From an uncultured Azospirillum sp. (GTDB taxonomy: Bacteria > Pseudomonadota > Alphaproteobacteria > RF32 > CAG-239), in contig CANDEX010000023.1 of assembly GCA_947383875.1 (NCBI GenBank), positions 1-21,318 on the forward strand: DNA of 21,318 bases, read 5' to 3'. The notes beneath the pieces are model-generated. The model was not told the DNA's origin, did no database searches, and saw nothing but the letters and a program-made list of their open reading frames with translations. The first letter of the stretch is position 1, and each line of letters begins with the position of its first letter. The translations under genes were made by a program, and so were the position numbers. Shown here in pieces: positions 1-7,847 of this stretch.

Positions 1-1160
1 AAAAATTTGACCCCGGACGCTTTCTTATCTTTAAGCGCGATAAAAATTACTGGGCGAAAGACCTGCCCAGCCGCAAAGGCTTTTTTAACTTTGACGAAGT
101 CCGCTTTGATTATTATCAGGACACAACCGTAACCCTTCAGGCTTTGTTTGCAGGGAGCATTGATGTCAGAGAAGAATATATCGCCAAAATCTGGGTAACC
201 GGATATGATAACCATTTGGTAAACAGCGGCAAAATTATTAAAGAAAATATGGCTCATAATAATGCCGCAACACTGCAAATGTTTGCCTTTAATCTGCGCA
301 AACCAAAGTTTCAGGATCGCCGGGTGCGGCAGGCGATTGCCCTGGCTTTCAACTTTGACTGGGCAAATGACAAGTTATTTTATAACCAGTATCAGCGGAT
401 TTACAGTTATTTTACCAATACCGGAATGGAAGCCGGCGGGCTGCCTCAAGGCAAAGAGCTTTCTATTCTCAAAAAATATCGGCATCAGCTGCCTGAAGAA
501 ATTTTTACCACTGTTCCAGCCAATCCGCGGCATGGCGATTTTAAAGAAACGCGTCGGCATTTGAAAGAAGCCGTAAAGCTTTTGCAACAAGCCGGATATG
601 ATTTTGTCGACGGCAAGATGACAAACTTAGCCACAGGCGAGCCTTTGGAATTTGAAGTATTGAGCAATTCGGCAAACGGAAACACCTTTACCCGCGTCAT
701 GTTGCCGTTTATTGCCAATCTGGCAAAAATCGGCATTAAGCTGACTTTCCGCAACTTGGAGATAAACGTTTTTAAAAACCGGCTGGATAATTTTGATTTT
801 GATATGGCGATTGTATCATTCGGAGTCAGCCGGCTGCCGGGAAATGAACAAGCAGAAATGTGGGGCAGTGCCGCTGCGGATATTAAAGGCAGCTATAACA
901 TGATTGGTATAAAAAATCCGGTTGCCGATGATTTGATTAAAGGATTAATTTCCGCACAGAATAAAAATGATTATGAAGCATATGTCCGGGCACTTGACCG
1001 GGTGTTGCTGACTGAAAGTTATATGATACCGCAATGGTTCTCCCCTTATCAGCGGGTGGCTTATCATAATAAATTCGGGCATCCGCAGACTTCGGTCAAA
1101 GCAGGATTTCAACCAATGACATGGTGGGACGCCTCCCCAAGCACAAAGGATAAAAAATGA
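1..1160 (+). CDS. yejA: ABC transporter substrate-binding protein, family 5, YejA-like (5' end outside window)
   Basis: This would be the periplasmic binding protein that delivers oligopeptides to a Yej-type ABC importer. The reading frame is open from the window edge (first full codon at base 3), so the N-terminus and signal peptide are missing; the ATG at 144 is internal. Visible family features are the RDKNYWAKD segment, then [11 protein letters not shown] and [12 protein letters not shown], which are typical of YejA-like members of SBP family 5. [25 protein letters not shown] is the usual 'protein parts become first to react' region of this family. The C-terminal part has [15 protein letters not shown]. 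The stop overlaps the start of the permease gene in an ATGA arrangement, so the two are translationally coupled. Family assignment is strong; the exact substrate (oligopeptide, microcin-like peptide) is inferred from the family. Confidence 0.9.
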   Translation, partial: KFDPGRFLIFKRDKNYWAKDLPSRKGFFNFDEVRFDYYQDTTVTLQALFAGSIDVREEYIAKIWVTGYDNHLVNSGKIIKENMAHNNAATLQMFAFNLRKPKFQDRRVRQAIALAFNFDWANDKLFYNQYQRIYSYFTNTGMEAGGLPQGKELSILKKYRHQLPEEIFTTVPANPRHGDFKETRRHLKEAVKLLQQAGYDFVDGKMTNLATGEPLEFEVLSNSANGNTFTRVMLPFIANLAKIGIKLTFRNLEINVFKNRLDNFDFDMAIVSFGVSRLPGNEQAEMWGSAAADIKGSYNMIGIKNPVADDLIKGLISAQNKNDYEAYVRALDRVLLTESYMIPQWFSPYQRVAYHNKFGHPQTSVKAGFQPMTWWDASPSTKDKK

Positions 1161-2236
1161 GAAATTATATCATTAAACGGCTGCTTTTGATTCCTTTTAC
1201 TTTGCTGGGGATTTTAACCGTTAACTTTCTGATTATTCAAATGGCTCCGGGCGGGCCGATAGAGCATACGCTGGCCAAATATCGCGGCTTTAATGTGGAT
1301 TCCAAGTCACAATTTTCCTCCACCGCTGCAGTTAACATGAGCCAGTCGGCGGCAAAGTATCAAGGCGCACAGGGTGTTCCCGAAGACTTGATAAAAGAAT
1401 TGGAAAAACAGTTCGGATTTGACAAGCCGGTTCATGAACGCTTTTTTAAAATGGTTAAAGATTATGCCACGTTTGATTTCGGGAAAAGTTACTATCAGGA
1501 TAAATCTGTCGGGCAATTGATTGCCGAGCGGATGCCGGTTTCCGTTTCTCTGGGATTATGGTCGACTTTAATCATTTACCTGATTGCCATTCCGTTAGGA
1601 ATAAAAAAAGCCGTGCGTGACGGAACATCTTTTGATATCTGGACATCTTTTGCCGTGATTATCGGCGCAGCCATTCCTGTTTTTTTATTTGCTGTTTTTC
1701 TGATTGTTTTTTTAGCCGGCGGCACATATCTGCACTGGTTTCCGTTACGCGGGCTGACCTCAGACAACTGGGATGAATTATCATGGTTCGGCAAAGTAAT
1801 TGATTATTTTTGGCATATTACTTTGCCGGTAACCGCAATGGTTATCGGCGGATTTGCCAGTCTGACTATGCTGACAAAAAATTCATTTCTGGATGAAATC
1901 AACAAACCATATGTTTTGACAGCGCGCGCCAAAGGACTGACAGAGAACCAAGTTCTTTACAAACACGTCTTTCGGAATGCCATGCTGATTGTGGTTGCCG
2001 GTTTCCCTACTCTGTTAATCAAGATGCTGTTTACGGGATCGCTGCTGATTGAAGTGATTTTCTCGCTCAACGGCTTAGGGCTGCTGGGATACGAAGCCAT
2101 CATGACGCGTGATTATCCGGTCATTTTCGGCACATTATACATCTTTGCCCTGCTTGGGCTGCTGCTGAAACTGTTGAGTGATATCACTTATTCGCTGGTT
2201 GACCCGAGAATTAACTTCTCTTCCGTAAATGCCTGA
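1157..2236 (+). CDS. yejB: ABC transporter permease, YejB-like
   Basis: Inner-membrane permease of a peptide ABC importer, 359 residues, normal length for YejB. The N-terminus [19 protein letters not shown] is the typical first membrane helix of DppB/YejB proteins, followed by [14 protein letters not shown]. The long periplasmic insert after this helix (about residues 40-110) is characteristic of YejB rather than DppB. The cytoplasmic EAA loop that contacts the ATPase is visible as [21 protein letters not shown] (about residues 257-277). The end SLVDPRINF is also typical. The start ATG overlaps the stop of the binding-protein gene by four bases. The partner permease YejE and ATPase YejF normally follow, but here a convergent gene begins 12 bases later, so the rest of the transporter must be upstream of the window or elsewhere. 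Confidence 0.92.
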   Translation: MRNYIIKRLLLIPFTLLGILTVNFLIIQMAPGGPIEHTLAKYRGFNVDSKSQFSSTAAVNMSQSAAKYQGAQGVPEDLIKELEKQFGFDKPVHERFFKMVKDYATFDFGKSYYQDKSVGQLIAERMPVSVSLGLWSTLIIYLIAIPLGIKKAVRDGTSFDIWTSFAVIIGAAIPVFLFAVFLIVFLAGGTYLHWFPLRGLTSDNWDELSWFGKVIDYFWHITLPVTAMVIGGFASLTMLTKNSFLDEINKPYVLTARAKGLTENQVLYKHVFRNAMLIVVAGFPTLLIKMLFTGSLLIEVIFSLNGLGLLGYEAIMTRDYPVIFGTLYIFALLGLLLKLLSDITYSLVDPRINFSSVNA

Positions 2237-2247
2237 CTTCTTGGCCT

Positions 2248-3489
2248 TCAGGCTGCTCCCCGAAACTGCGCTTCCAAACTAAAGCATAATCGGGTGATTT
2301 CGCTGTGCAGTTCATTTAGCAGAGGATCGTTCAATTCTTCTAACAGACTGTTTATCTGAAGATTGCTCTGGCAGGATACTCCCTCGCATTCCTCCCAATA
2401 GCGCGCGTTGCTATCCTGGCAAAACGCGTTTTGCAGAGCCCCCTCAAGTTTGTTTACCAGCTTCAACAGACGGGATTCCGCCGTCTGTTGTTGCGCATAT
2501 TCGGCACAGAGTTCATAAATCTGCTGATTTAACGGCGCAGGCAGGATATGGCGAATAGCGGTCACGGCTTCCGCTTCATTTTTCTTTTTCAGCAGTTTCC
2601 GGCCGCAGACAGCTTCCGGCAAATCATGCGTCAAAGCCAAGCGCAGCAAACGCCCATAATCCCCCGTATTTTGCAAGTAAGGCGACAAGCAAAGCAACAG
2701 GTAGCAAAGCTTAACAATATGATCGGCGGCAGTTTCTTTGCTGCCATCGGCCAGTCGGTTATCCCGCTTAACCAAAGCCAGTTTTTCAACAACATCCATG
2801 AAATCAGCCAAAGCGGCATTGAGCGGCAACTGGGCGTCGTTTAACTGAGAAGCTTTTTCATCGGTTCGCACGCCGCTTTTAATCATAGCCATGCGGCACA
2901 GATTTAAACATTGCGCTTCCATATGGCTCAACAACGGTTCGTTTAATTTTTCAAGCCACTGCTTTTCCGGGGTATCGCCGCTCATTACACAGCGATAATA
3001 CCAATCCCCGCCTTTGCCTTCGCTCCAATAAAGGACATCGCCCAAACGGCAGGCCTGATAGTTCGCGTCAAGCTTATCCAGCACATAGACAATTTGAGCC
3101 TCGCGGCTGCTTTTATTTTCATACTCCATAAACAAGTTATAAATCTTCTCTCCCGCAGCTTGAGGAAGGATGTCGCGGCAACGCTCGATGGCCGCCAATT
3201 CTTTTTGTTTTTTCTGTTCCTGTAAAGCGGTATTTGTCCGTTGGGCGCAAAGCGGAATATCCCCGCATTCGGCTTCAGCTAAGTCATGAACTAAAGCCAG
3301 CTCCAACATTTTGGTGGTATCAACTTTAGTTTGCAGGTAAGGCGCGGCCGCAAATGCCAGATAAGCCACTTTCAAGATATGTGACGAATCGCTTTCATAA
3401 CTGCCGTCAGAGAGTTTGACATCGCGCTTGACCTGCCCCAGCTTCTCGACAATTTTATGAAATTCGATTATTTTTTTGATGTCTGACAT
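2248..3489 (-). CDS. tandem HD-domain phosphohydrolase (YfbR/HDDC2-like), 413 aa
   Basis: Two HD domains of the HD_3 (YfbR/HDDC2, 5'-deoxynucleotidase-like) type stand in tandem, an internal duplication of a normally single-domain protein of about 200 residues. Domain 1 (about residues 7-200) has the metal ligands: H37 in SDSSHILKVAY, H68-D69 in ALVHDLAEAECGD, and the later D in VLDKLDANYQ. Domain 2 (about 225-413) repeats the layout (TAADHIVKLCY, ALTHDLPEAVCGR, LVNKLEGALQ), but GD has become GR and the late D has become N, so it may be inactive. The start at 3489 is chosen because AGGAG lies 7 bases upstream. A start at 3519 would place the N-terminus inside the serS terminator. A nucleotidase role is family inference; the substrate is unknown. 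Confidence 0.8.
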   Translation of the reverse strand: MSDIKKIIEFHKIVEKLGQVKRDVKLSDGSYESDSSHILKVAYLAFAAAPYLQTKVDTTKMLELALVHDLAEAECGDIPLCAQRTNTALQEQKKQKELAAIERCRDILPQAAGEKIYNLFMEYENKSSREAQIVYVLDKLDANYQACRLGDVLYWSEGKGGDWYYRCVMSGDTPEKQWLEKLNEPLLSHMEAQCLNLCRMAMIKSGVRTDEKASQLNDAQLPLNAALADFMDVVEKLALVKRDNRLADGSKETAADHIVKLCYLLLCLSPYLQNTGDYGRLLRLALTHDLPEAVCGRKLLKKKNEAEAVTAIRHILPAPLNQQIYELCAEYAQQQTAESRLLKLVNKLEGALQNAFCQDSNARYWEECEGVSCQSNLQINSLLEELNDPLLNELHSEITRLCFSLEAQFRGAA

Positions 3490-3503
3490 TTGTTTTCTCC
3501 TAC

Positions 3504-3530
3504 AAAAAAAACCGCCCACAAGGAGCGGTT
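3504..3530 (-). terminator. Rho-independent terminator after serS
   Basis: Read on the minus strand, AACCGC and GCGGTT pair with two further C-G pairs around one bulged T and a TTGT loop, followed directly by eight T residues. It lies 7 bases beyond the serS stop codon. The T-tract almost touches the ribosome binding site of the next gene, so the HD-domain gene depends on read-through or on a promoter in this tight gap. Confidence 0.85.
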
Positions 3531-3536
3531 TGACAT

Positions 3537-4817
3537 TTACGCATTCTTACCGATTTTGGTTTTGCCGCCAAGGTAAGGACGCAGCTTAACCGGAATATTA
3601 ACCGTTCCGTCAGCATTCTGGTGGTTTTCAATAAACGGCACCAGCGCCCGCGGAGTGGCAATGCCGGTATTGTTCAGCGTATGAACATATTTTACTTTGC
3701 CATCAGCATTGTCGCGGTAACGCAGATTGGTCCGACGCGCCTGCCAATCAGTAATATTAGAGCAGGAATGGGTTTCGCGATAGCAGTTTTGTGACGGAAC
3801 CCAAGCTTCCAAATCATATTGGCGGTACTTCGGCGCCCCCATATCACCGGTGCAAATATCCAGCACCTGATATGGCAATTCCAAATCCTGCAGCACTTCT
3901 TCAGAAATAGCCAACAGCTTTTTATGCCATTTGTCACTTTCGTTGACATCATTTTTGCAGATGACAAACTGCTCGGTTTTCATAAACTGGTGGACGCGAA
4001 CCAAACCGCGGGTATCTTTACCGGCAGCTCCGGCTTCGCGGCGGAAACAGGGTGAAAATCCGGCATAAAGAATCGGCAATTCGTTTTCGTTCAAAATTTC
4101 ATCAGCACGCAACGAGTTCAGAATCAACTCGGCTGTGCCCGACAGATACAAATCATCTGCCGGCATATAATAAATTTCATCACGGGAAAACGGCAGATAA
4201 CCTTGGCCATACAGCGGGCGCTCTTTGGAAATTGAGGGCACGGTCACCACGGTAAACCCATGGGCACGCAATTTATCCAACACCATCATATGAATTGCCA
4301 GCTCCAATTGAGCCAAATCATTTTTAATGGCATAAGTGCGAGAACCGCAGACTTTGGCAATGCGTTCCATTTCGCTCCAGTCGTTTAGCTCCATCAATTC
4401 AATATGGTCACGCGGCGTAAAATCAAATTGAGCAGGTTCGCCAACTTTGCGCAGCACAACATTGGCACATTCATCCGGGCCGACCGGGCAATCCGGGCTG
4501 GGATAGTTTGGCATACGCAGCATCAATTCATCAAACTGTGCCTGAATTTTGCCAAGTTCTTCCTGTTCTTTTTTCAACTCTTCGCCTAATTCTTTACTTT
4601 TGGCAATGATTGCCGGGCGTTCTTCAGCCGAGGCGGATTTAATCGAATTACTCAGGCGGTTCTTTTCTTCAGCCAGAGCCTGGGAAGAGGTTTTAAGTTT
4701 GTTCATATCCAAGTAGGTTGATATTAAATTATCGACACTTTCCGAAGAGAAACCTTTTTTAGCAAGGCATTGTTTAACTTGATCCTGATTATCGATAATA
4801 TGTTTAATATCCAACAT
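3537..4817 (-). CDS. serS: seryl-tRNA synthetase
   Basis: Charges tRNA-Ser with serine in the cytoplasm (class II aminoacyl-tRNA synthetase). At 426 residues it has the family's normal length. The N-terminal helical tRNA-binding arm is at about residues 28-105 (charged coiled coil, ending RMPNYPSPDCPVG). The catalytic core follows: the TAE serine-binding motif at 228-230, motif 2 FRREAGAAGKDTRG at about 258-271 followed by RVHQF, and motif 3 at about 382-400. Motif 3 reads NNTGIATPR rather than the common NGSGLAVGR, but the class-defining arginine is kept. AGGA lies 9 bases before the ATG, and a possible -10 (TATAAAAT, minus strand) is at 4841-4848. It is followed by a strong terminator. Identification is secure. 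Confidence 0.97.
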   Translation of the reverse strand: MLDIKHIIDNQDQVKQCLAKKGFSSESVDNLISTYLDMNKLKTSSQALAEEKNRLSNSIKSASAEERPAIIAKSKELGEELKKEQEELGKIQAQFDELMLRMPNYPSPDCPVGPDECANVVLRKVGEPAQFDFTPRDHIELMELNDWSEMERIAKVCGSRTYAIKNDLAQLELAIHMMVLDKLRAHGFTVVTVPSISKERPLYGQGYLPFSRDEIYYMPADDLYLSGTAELILNSLRADEILNENELPILYAGFSPCFRREAGAAGKDTRGLVRVHQFMKTEQFVICKNDVNESDKWHKKLLAISEEVLQDLELPYQVLDICTGDMGAPKYRQYDLEAWVPSQNCYRETHSCSNITDWQARRTNLRYRDNADGKVKYVHTLNNTGIATPRALVPFIENHQNADGTVNIPVKLRPYLGGKTKIGKNA

Positions 4818-4946
4818 TCGTCTTTGTCCTATTTATCTTTATTTTATATGTTTTAACTTTTATGAAGAATAGCAATTTTTATGATAAATACAAGACCAAA
4901 CAGACTCTAAAGCACAAAAAACCTCTTTTTCCACTATTCCCAATAG

Positions 4947-5144
4947 TGCCGACAACCAAGAATCGGCTATGTCATTACCTTAGATAAACCGGTCGATATT
5001 ATGGATAATAATGTTTGTTTTAAACCGTTCAGCCCGGTATTAGAATCCGGGCTGAATATTGTTTGGAAAAAACATCAGGTCTTTTCGCCGGCGGCAAAGG
5101 TCTTCTTAAATGCCGTTCGGGAAAAATTTGAAAGCTTTTCCTAA
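4947..5144 (+). pseudogene. LysR-family regulator remnant (C-terminal end only)
   Basis: An open frame of about 65 codons without a proper start ends at TAA 5142-5144. Its translation contains NNVCFKPFSPVLESGL and then NIVWKKHQVFSPAAKVFL. This is the characteristic last part of the LysR substrate-binding domain, where one expects a strand of the type 'LVWKK..xxSPAAxxFL'. An in-frame TAG at 4944 precedes it, and no HTH domain is visible between here and serS. It is therefore the stump of a deleted regulator gene, and it fills most of the otherwise gene-free 4818-5147 stretch. It is unrelated in position to the intact LysR-like gene at 17759. Confidence 0.7.
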
Positions 5145-5147
5145 GCG

Positions 5148-5549
5148 TTATTTTTCACTGACAGTTCCTGTTTCCTCAAAAACCAGTTCTTTTCCGGCAC
5201 TGCCGATAATAGTCAATTTTTTACCGTCTAATTTATAAGTGGTTACAGTCGGCAAAAATTGCAGATAATCCTGCTCGGCTTTCATTAATTCTTCCGGACC
5301 GGCCATCATAGTTGACCCTGCCGGTTCAAGGGTAAGCTTGTCGGCGTTCAACATATAAGAACCAAAGTAATTATTAATAGCGGCTACGCCGAAAAAGCGA
5401 TTTTCCTTAGCATCAAAGCCTATGGTAATGTCGGCATTGTCCGGAGCATTTTGAAGTTTGTATTCCTTTCCGACAAAACTATCAGCCGTTTGTGCCGTGC
5501 AGGAAACCAGCATTATCACACCCAAAAGTGAATTTATCCATTTAAACAT
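5148..5549 (-). CDS. META-domain (HslJ-like) lipoprotein, 133 aa
   Basis: Small predicted lipoprotein with a META/HslJ-like domain. The signal sequence MFKWINSLLGVIMLVSC ends in a lipobox (LVSC), so the mature protein would start at Cys17 and be anchored to a membrane. The domain shows the usual order: FVGKEYKL, then an NNYFGSYML strand, then TMMAGPEELMKAEQDYLQFLP (the conserved 'T-M-M-G-P-x-x-M-x-x-E' helix entry), and LDGKKLTI. The start at 5549 is preferred to the longer frame because AAGGAG lies 7 bases upstream and the signal peptide begins there. The upstream gene is a relative on the same strand 78 bases away, suggesting an operon. A 9-bp hairpin overlaps the ribosome binding site. META proteins are often linked to envelope stress; the precise role here is unknown. 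Confidence 0.8.
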   Translation of the reverse strand: MFKWINSLLGVIMLVSCTAQTADSFVGKEYKLQNAPDNADITIGFDAKENRFFGVAAINNYFGSYMLNADKLTLEPAGSTMMAGPEELMKAEQDYLQFLPTVTTYKLDGKKLTIIGSAGKELVFEETGTVSEK

Positions 5550-5585
5550 AAAGCATCTCCTTATATTAGGGTTATCAGATGCTTT
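5550..5585 (-). promoter_or_regulatory. hairpin overlapping the RBS of the META lipoprotein gene
   Basis: Perfect 9-bp inverted repeat: AAAGCATCT at 5550-5558 and AGATGCTTT at 5577-5585, with an 18-base loop. On the minus-strand mRNA, the distal arm lies directly before the ATG and includes the last two bases of the AAGGAG Shine-Dalgarno sequence, the rest of which sits in the loop. It could limit ribosome access. It is not followed by a T-run, so it is not a terminator. A regulatory function is inference. Confidence 0.5.
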
Positions 5586-5627
5586 TAACATATACTTATC
5601 TTTGCAAAATACCAGATATTTTATTAC

Positions 5628-6017
5628 TTAATTAACGGCTTTGAAGCGGATATAATCCCCGCGGAAATTTCTGATGACCAATTCATCGCCGTCAGATGAC
5701 AGCATTTTTTCACCATAAAGAAAATCAAAGTACGCTTTTTCAGGGTTAAGCAAACGTGCCGGGCGATTTAAGCGCGTGGCATTGATTGTATCAAAATAAA
5801 TAGTCGGATGCCCGTTCCGCTCCCCCAGACGGTAATCCCCATAATATTCGTTAATGTATGTTCCCCAATATTGGCCGCTGCCAGAATCAAAATTCAACGT
5901 TACGGGAATACGGTGCGCCCCGTTTGCCATCCGATAAGACTCATGCAAAACAGGCGCTTTTCCAACGCAGGCACAAACCAATAAACAAAGAACCGCCACA
6001 AGCCAAATTTTGCGCAT
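5628..6017 (-). CDS. small META-like lipoprotein, 129 aa
   Basis: Predicted lipoprotein, probably a diverged paralogue of the following META gene. The signal sequence MRKIWLVAVLCLLVCAC has L-V-C-A before the lipidated Cys17. The body has GTYINEYYGDYRLGERNG, matching the 'N-x-Y-F-G-S-Y' strand of the neighbour. It then has TINATRLNRPARLLNPEKAY, in the place of the conserved T-x-x-x-x-P-x-x-x-x-x-E helix, and ends GDELVIRNFRGDYIRF. The start at 6017 is supported by AAAGGAA 6-7 bases upstream; the longer frame to 6089 would run through the promoter and part of a terminator. Function is unknown beyond the domain resemblance, which I judge from pattern only. Confidence 0.7.
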   Translation of the reverse strand: MRKIWLVAVLCLLVCACVGKAPVLHESYRMANGAHRIPVTLNFDSGSGQYWGTYINEYYGDYRLGERNGHPTIYFDTINATRLNRPARLLNPEKAYFDFLYGEKMLSSDGDELVIRNFRGDYIRFKAVN

Positions 6018-6046
6018 ATGTTTTCCTTTGTTCCAAACCTCTTTAT

Positions 6047-6075
6047 ATTTTACAAGAAAATTTTCAAATAACCAA
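6047..6075 (-). promoter_or_regulatory. putative sigma70 promoter of the lipoprotein pair
   Basis: On the minus strand TTGGTT (6070-6075) and TAAAAT (6047-6052) are separated by 17 bases, which places the transcript start about 23 bases upstream of the ATG at 6017. The -35 is weak and the -10 matches consensus at five of six positions. Confidence 0.45.
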
Positions 6076-6080
6076 GCAGA

Positions 6081-6108
6081 AAAAAACACCCGATAAGCTA
6101 TCGGGTGT
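6081..6108 (-). terminator. Rho-independent terminator, minus strand
   Basis: Perfect 10-bp stem ACACCCGATA (6086-6095) with TATCGGGTGT (6099-6108) and a 3-base loop, followed on the minus strand by a T-run. No intact gene lies immediately upstream on this strand. It would stop transcripts arriving from the recombinase remnant and across the antisense of the tRNA gene, or it is left from a lost gene. Confidence 0.85.
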
Positions 6109-6127
6109 CACAGAGATTAATTGTTTA

Positions 6128-6250
6128 GCAAGTTATCAAAAGCATGATAATACTGCCGCAGAAGAATTCAGGCTTTCCCGGCAAATTGTATATAATCGTA
6201 AAAAAGGGCAATTAAAGAGTGATATAATTGGTAAAATTAAAGGAATTTAG
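6128..6250 (+). pseudogene. possible gene remnant resembling a helicase-associated (HA) repeat
   Basis: A short frame ending at TAG 6248-6250 reads AAEEFRLSRQIVYNRKKGQL and then KSDIIGKIKGI. The pattern 'W/F-x-x-x-x-R/Q-x-x-Y-x-K-G-x-L-x-x-x-x-I-x-x-I' recalls the helicase-associated domain found in many phage and island proteins. There is no start codon with a ribosome binding site, and upstream it runs into the terminator. It may be the tail of a gene destroyed when material was inserted or deleted next to the tRNA. The resemblance is weak and only by eye. Confidence 0.25.
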
Positions 6251-6291
6251 AAACAAGAGAAAAATAATTAACATTTTCAGCAAAATTATGC

Positions 6292-6320
6292 TTGATTTTT
6301 TTGCAAAGGGCGTGTATGTT
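6292..6320 (+). promoter_or_regulatory. putative promoter of the tRNA-Thr gene
   Basis: TTGATT (6292-6297) and TATGTT (6315-6320) are 17 bases apart, with the predicted transcript start about 7 bases before the mature tRNA 5' end. Both boxes match the sigma70 consensus at four positions. Confidence 0.5.
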
Positions 6321-6333
6321 TCCTTTCGTTGCC

Positions 6334-6408
6334 GCCGCTGTAGCTCAGTGGTAGAGCACGTCATTGGTAATGACGGGGTCGCAAGTCCGATTCTTGCCAG
6401 CGGCACCA
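6334..6408 (+). tRNA. tRNA-Thr (anticodon GGT)
   Basis: A complete cloverleaf can be folded. The acceptor stem GCCGCTG (6334-6340) pairs perfectly with CAGCGGC (6398-6404). The D arm is GCTC/GAGC. The anticodon stem CGTCA/TGACG holds the loop TTGGTAA, giving anticodon GGT (threonine, ACC/ACU codons). The T arm is GCAAG/CTTGC with loop TCCGATT. Discriminator A and an encoded CCA end the gene at 6408. The T loop has TCCGATT where TTCGANT is usual, a slight deviation. The gene marks the left boundary of the AT-rich island: a serine recombinase frame enters it from the right on the opposite strand and stops inside the anticodon stem. Confidence 0.97.
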
Positions 6409-7149
6409 TTTGCTTATTTCAGGCGTTTTTAGTAGTTCATCAAACGGCTTTCTTATTGAAAAACAAAGATTTTTTCCTTCAGTTTTGCTATCCGATAAGA
6501 TTAAATTCAAAATATCTTTTTTTTGCGAAATAATCGGACTTTTTAGAAAACTTCCTATATTTGCAGCCACTTCCGCAATATTTGCTAAAATTTCATCGGT
6601 TTCATTATCAATATCAAGATAACGCTCCATGTCTTTTTCAAGTTTTTCTTTTTCCAAGTCAATTTCAGCTTTTAATTCATTATACATCTGTTCATCACAT
6701 TTTCCTTGAATATATCCACGGAATAAAGATTTTGCCTGTTCATCGAGTCCGGATAATTTGATTGTAATCTCTCTTTTTAAGGAAGCCGTATTTACATTTT
6801 CTTCTTTAAGCTGCCTTTTGACTTCTGATCTGATATTTTTTAACATAGTGTCGCTCATGACAAGAGGTTGTGACAATTCTTTTTCAAGTTGTTGTAATAT
6901 TTTTGCTTCATTGATTGATTTTTGCGAGCATTTTGAGCGTAATTTATTGCATTTGAGATAATTATAAGAGTGATTGGCGTCTTTTACCTTGGTTTCACAA
7001 GTCATCAAACTACCGCAACAACCACATCTGACTAAACCGGTTAAGACATATTGTTTATCACCATAATATAACTTACTCGGAGCGCGTTTTCTGCCTTCCA
7101 TAACATTTTGCACAATTTGAAACAACTCTTCATCTATCAATCTTGGATA
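6361..7149 (-). pseudogene. large serine recombinase, N-terminally truncated, ending inside tRNA-Thr
   Basis: Remnant of a large serine (site-specific) recombinase of the type that drives integrative elements. Present are the end of the recombinase domain (YPRLIDEELFQIVQNVMEGR), the zinc-ribbon domain (VLTGLVRCGCCGSLMTC, then YLKC and SKCSQKS, supplying the cysteine pairs) and a long charged coiled coil. The whole N-terminal resolvase domain with the catalytic serine is missing. In frame, a TAA occurs at 7156-7158 and a membrane-protein gene begins on the other strand at 7270, so nothing further survives. The apparent start would be a TTG without a ribosome binding site. The last 15 residues (WCRWQESDLRPRHYQ) are encoded by the antisense of the tRNA-Thr 3' part, with the stop in the anticodon stem. 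This indicates integration at the tRNA 3' end. Confidence 0.85.
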
Positions 7150-7269
7150 AAGGTTTTAATCTTGGTAAAATCGGATTTGTTGCACAACAAACATATGAAA
7201 ATACTTGCAAACGTAAAAAATAGATGTTTTAATTTTATGAATTAAACTATTAGTAAGGAGATAGTATTT

Positions 7270-7701
7270 ATGAAAACTTTGGGTCAGCAGGTTTTAGTCT
7301 TAGGTGGATTTTACTTTATTATCTCCTTTTTGTCTTCTTTAGGAAGTGGCAATATTTTTGAAATATTTGATTTAATAATGTTTATTACATTTATCTGTTT
7401 GCTTATCATATTATGTTGCAAAAGAAGATATAATTTTTTAATTAATTTTCAAAATCGGTTTCGAAAAATTTTTAATTATCTATTAGGATTGGGTATCGTT
7501 CAATATTTTGAAACTATATTTGTAACAATTCCTGGAATTATTTATGGTTATAAAGCAAGTCAAGCTCAATATAATGGTTTTGAAATATCTCAAGCACCTG
7601 TAAAATATTTACAAATTACCAATTATGTTTATTGGCTTCTTTTGTTTATTGTATTGATATTGATAACCTACCGGAATTTCATAAAAAAAACAAAACCATA
7701 A
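7270..7701 (+). CDS. small membrane protein of unknown function, 143 aa
   Basis: Not recognised. AAGGAG lies 9 bases before the ATG. The protein has about four hydrophobic segments: residues about 8-25 (VLVLGGFYFIISFLSSLG), 32-50 (FDLIMFITFICLLIILCC), 70-90 and 117-135 (YWLLLFIVLILITYR). A basic patch CKRRYNFLINFQNRFRK lies after the second, and the C-terminus is lysine-rich (IKKTKP). Base composition is very AT-rich, like the other island genes and unlike the flanking core genes, consistent with transfer. It stands alone: the recombinase remnant is divergent on its left and a decayed gene follows on the right. No domain or partner is evident, so no role is proposed. Confidence 0.6.
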   Translation: MKTLGQQVLVLGGFYFIISFLSSLGSGNIFEIFDLIMFITFICLLIILCCKRRYNFLINFQNRFRKIFNYLLGLGIVQYFETIFVTIPGIIYGYKASQAQYNGFEISQAPVKYLQITNYVYWLLLFIVLILITYRNFIKKTKP

Positions 7702-7847
7702 AAATTTTCAATTAAATAACATCAACGCTTTTAAACTTCCCTTCCAACAAGAAAAGAAGTTAAAAAAGTCGCTCTTTATATAGAGAATCATTGAGATATA
7801 AGATATTGCTTCAGCTCAAGTCATTGTGACACAAAGCTATTGTTGTA

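Noticed and set aside
6212..6409. Minus-strand frame beginning MVPLARIGLATPSL
   Set aside because: Its first part is simply the antisense of the tRNA-Thr gene; such peptides are a common annotation artefact.
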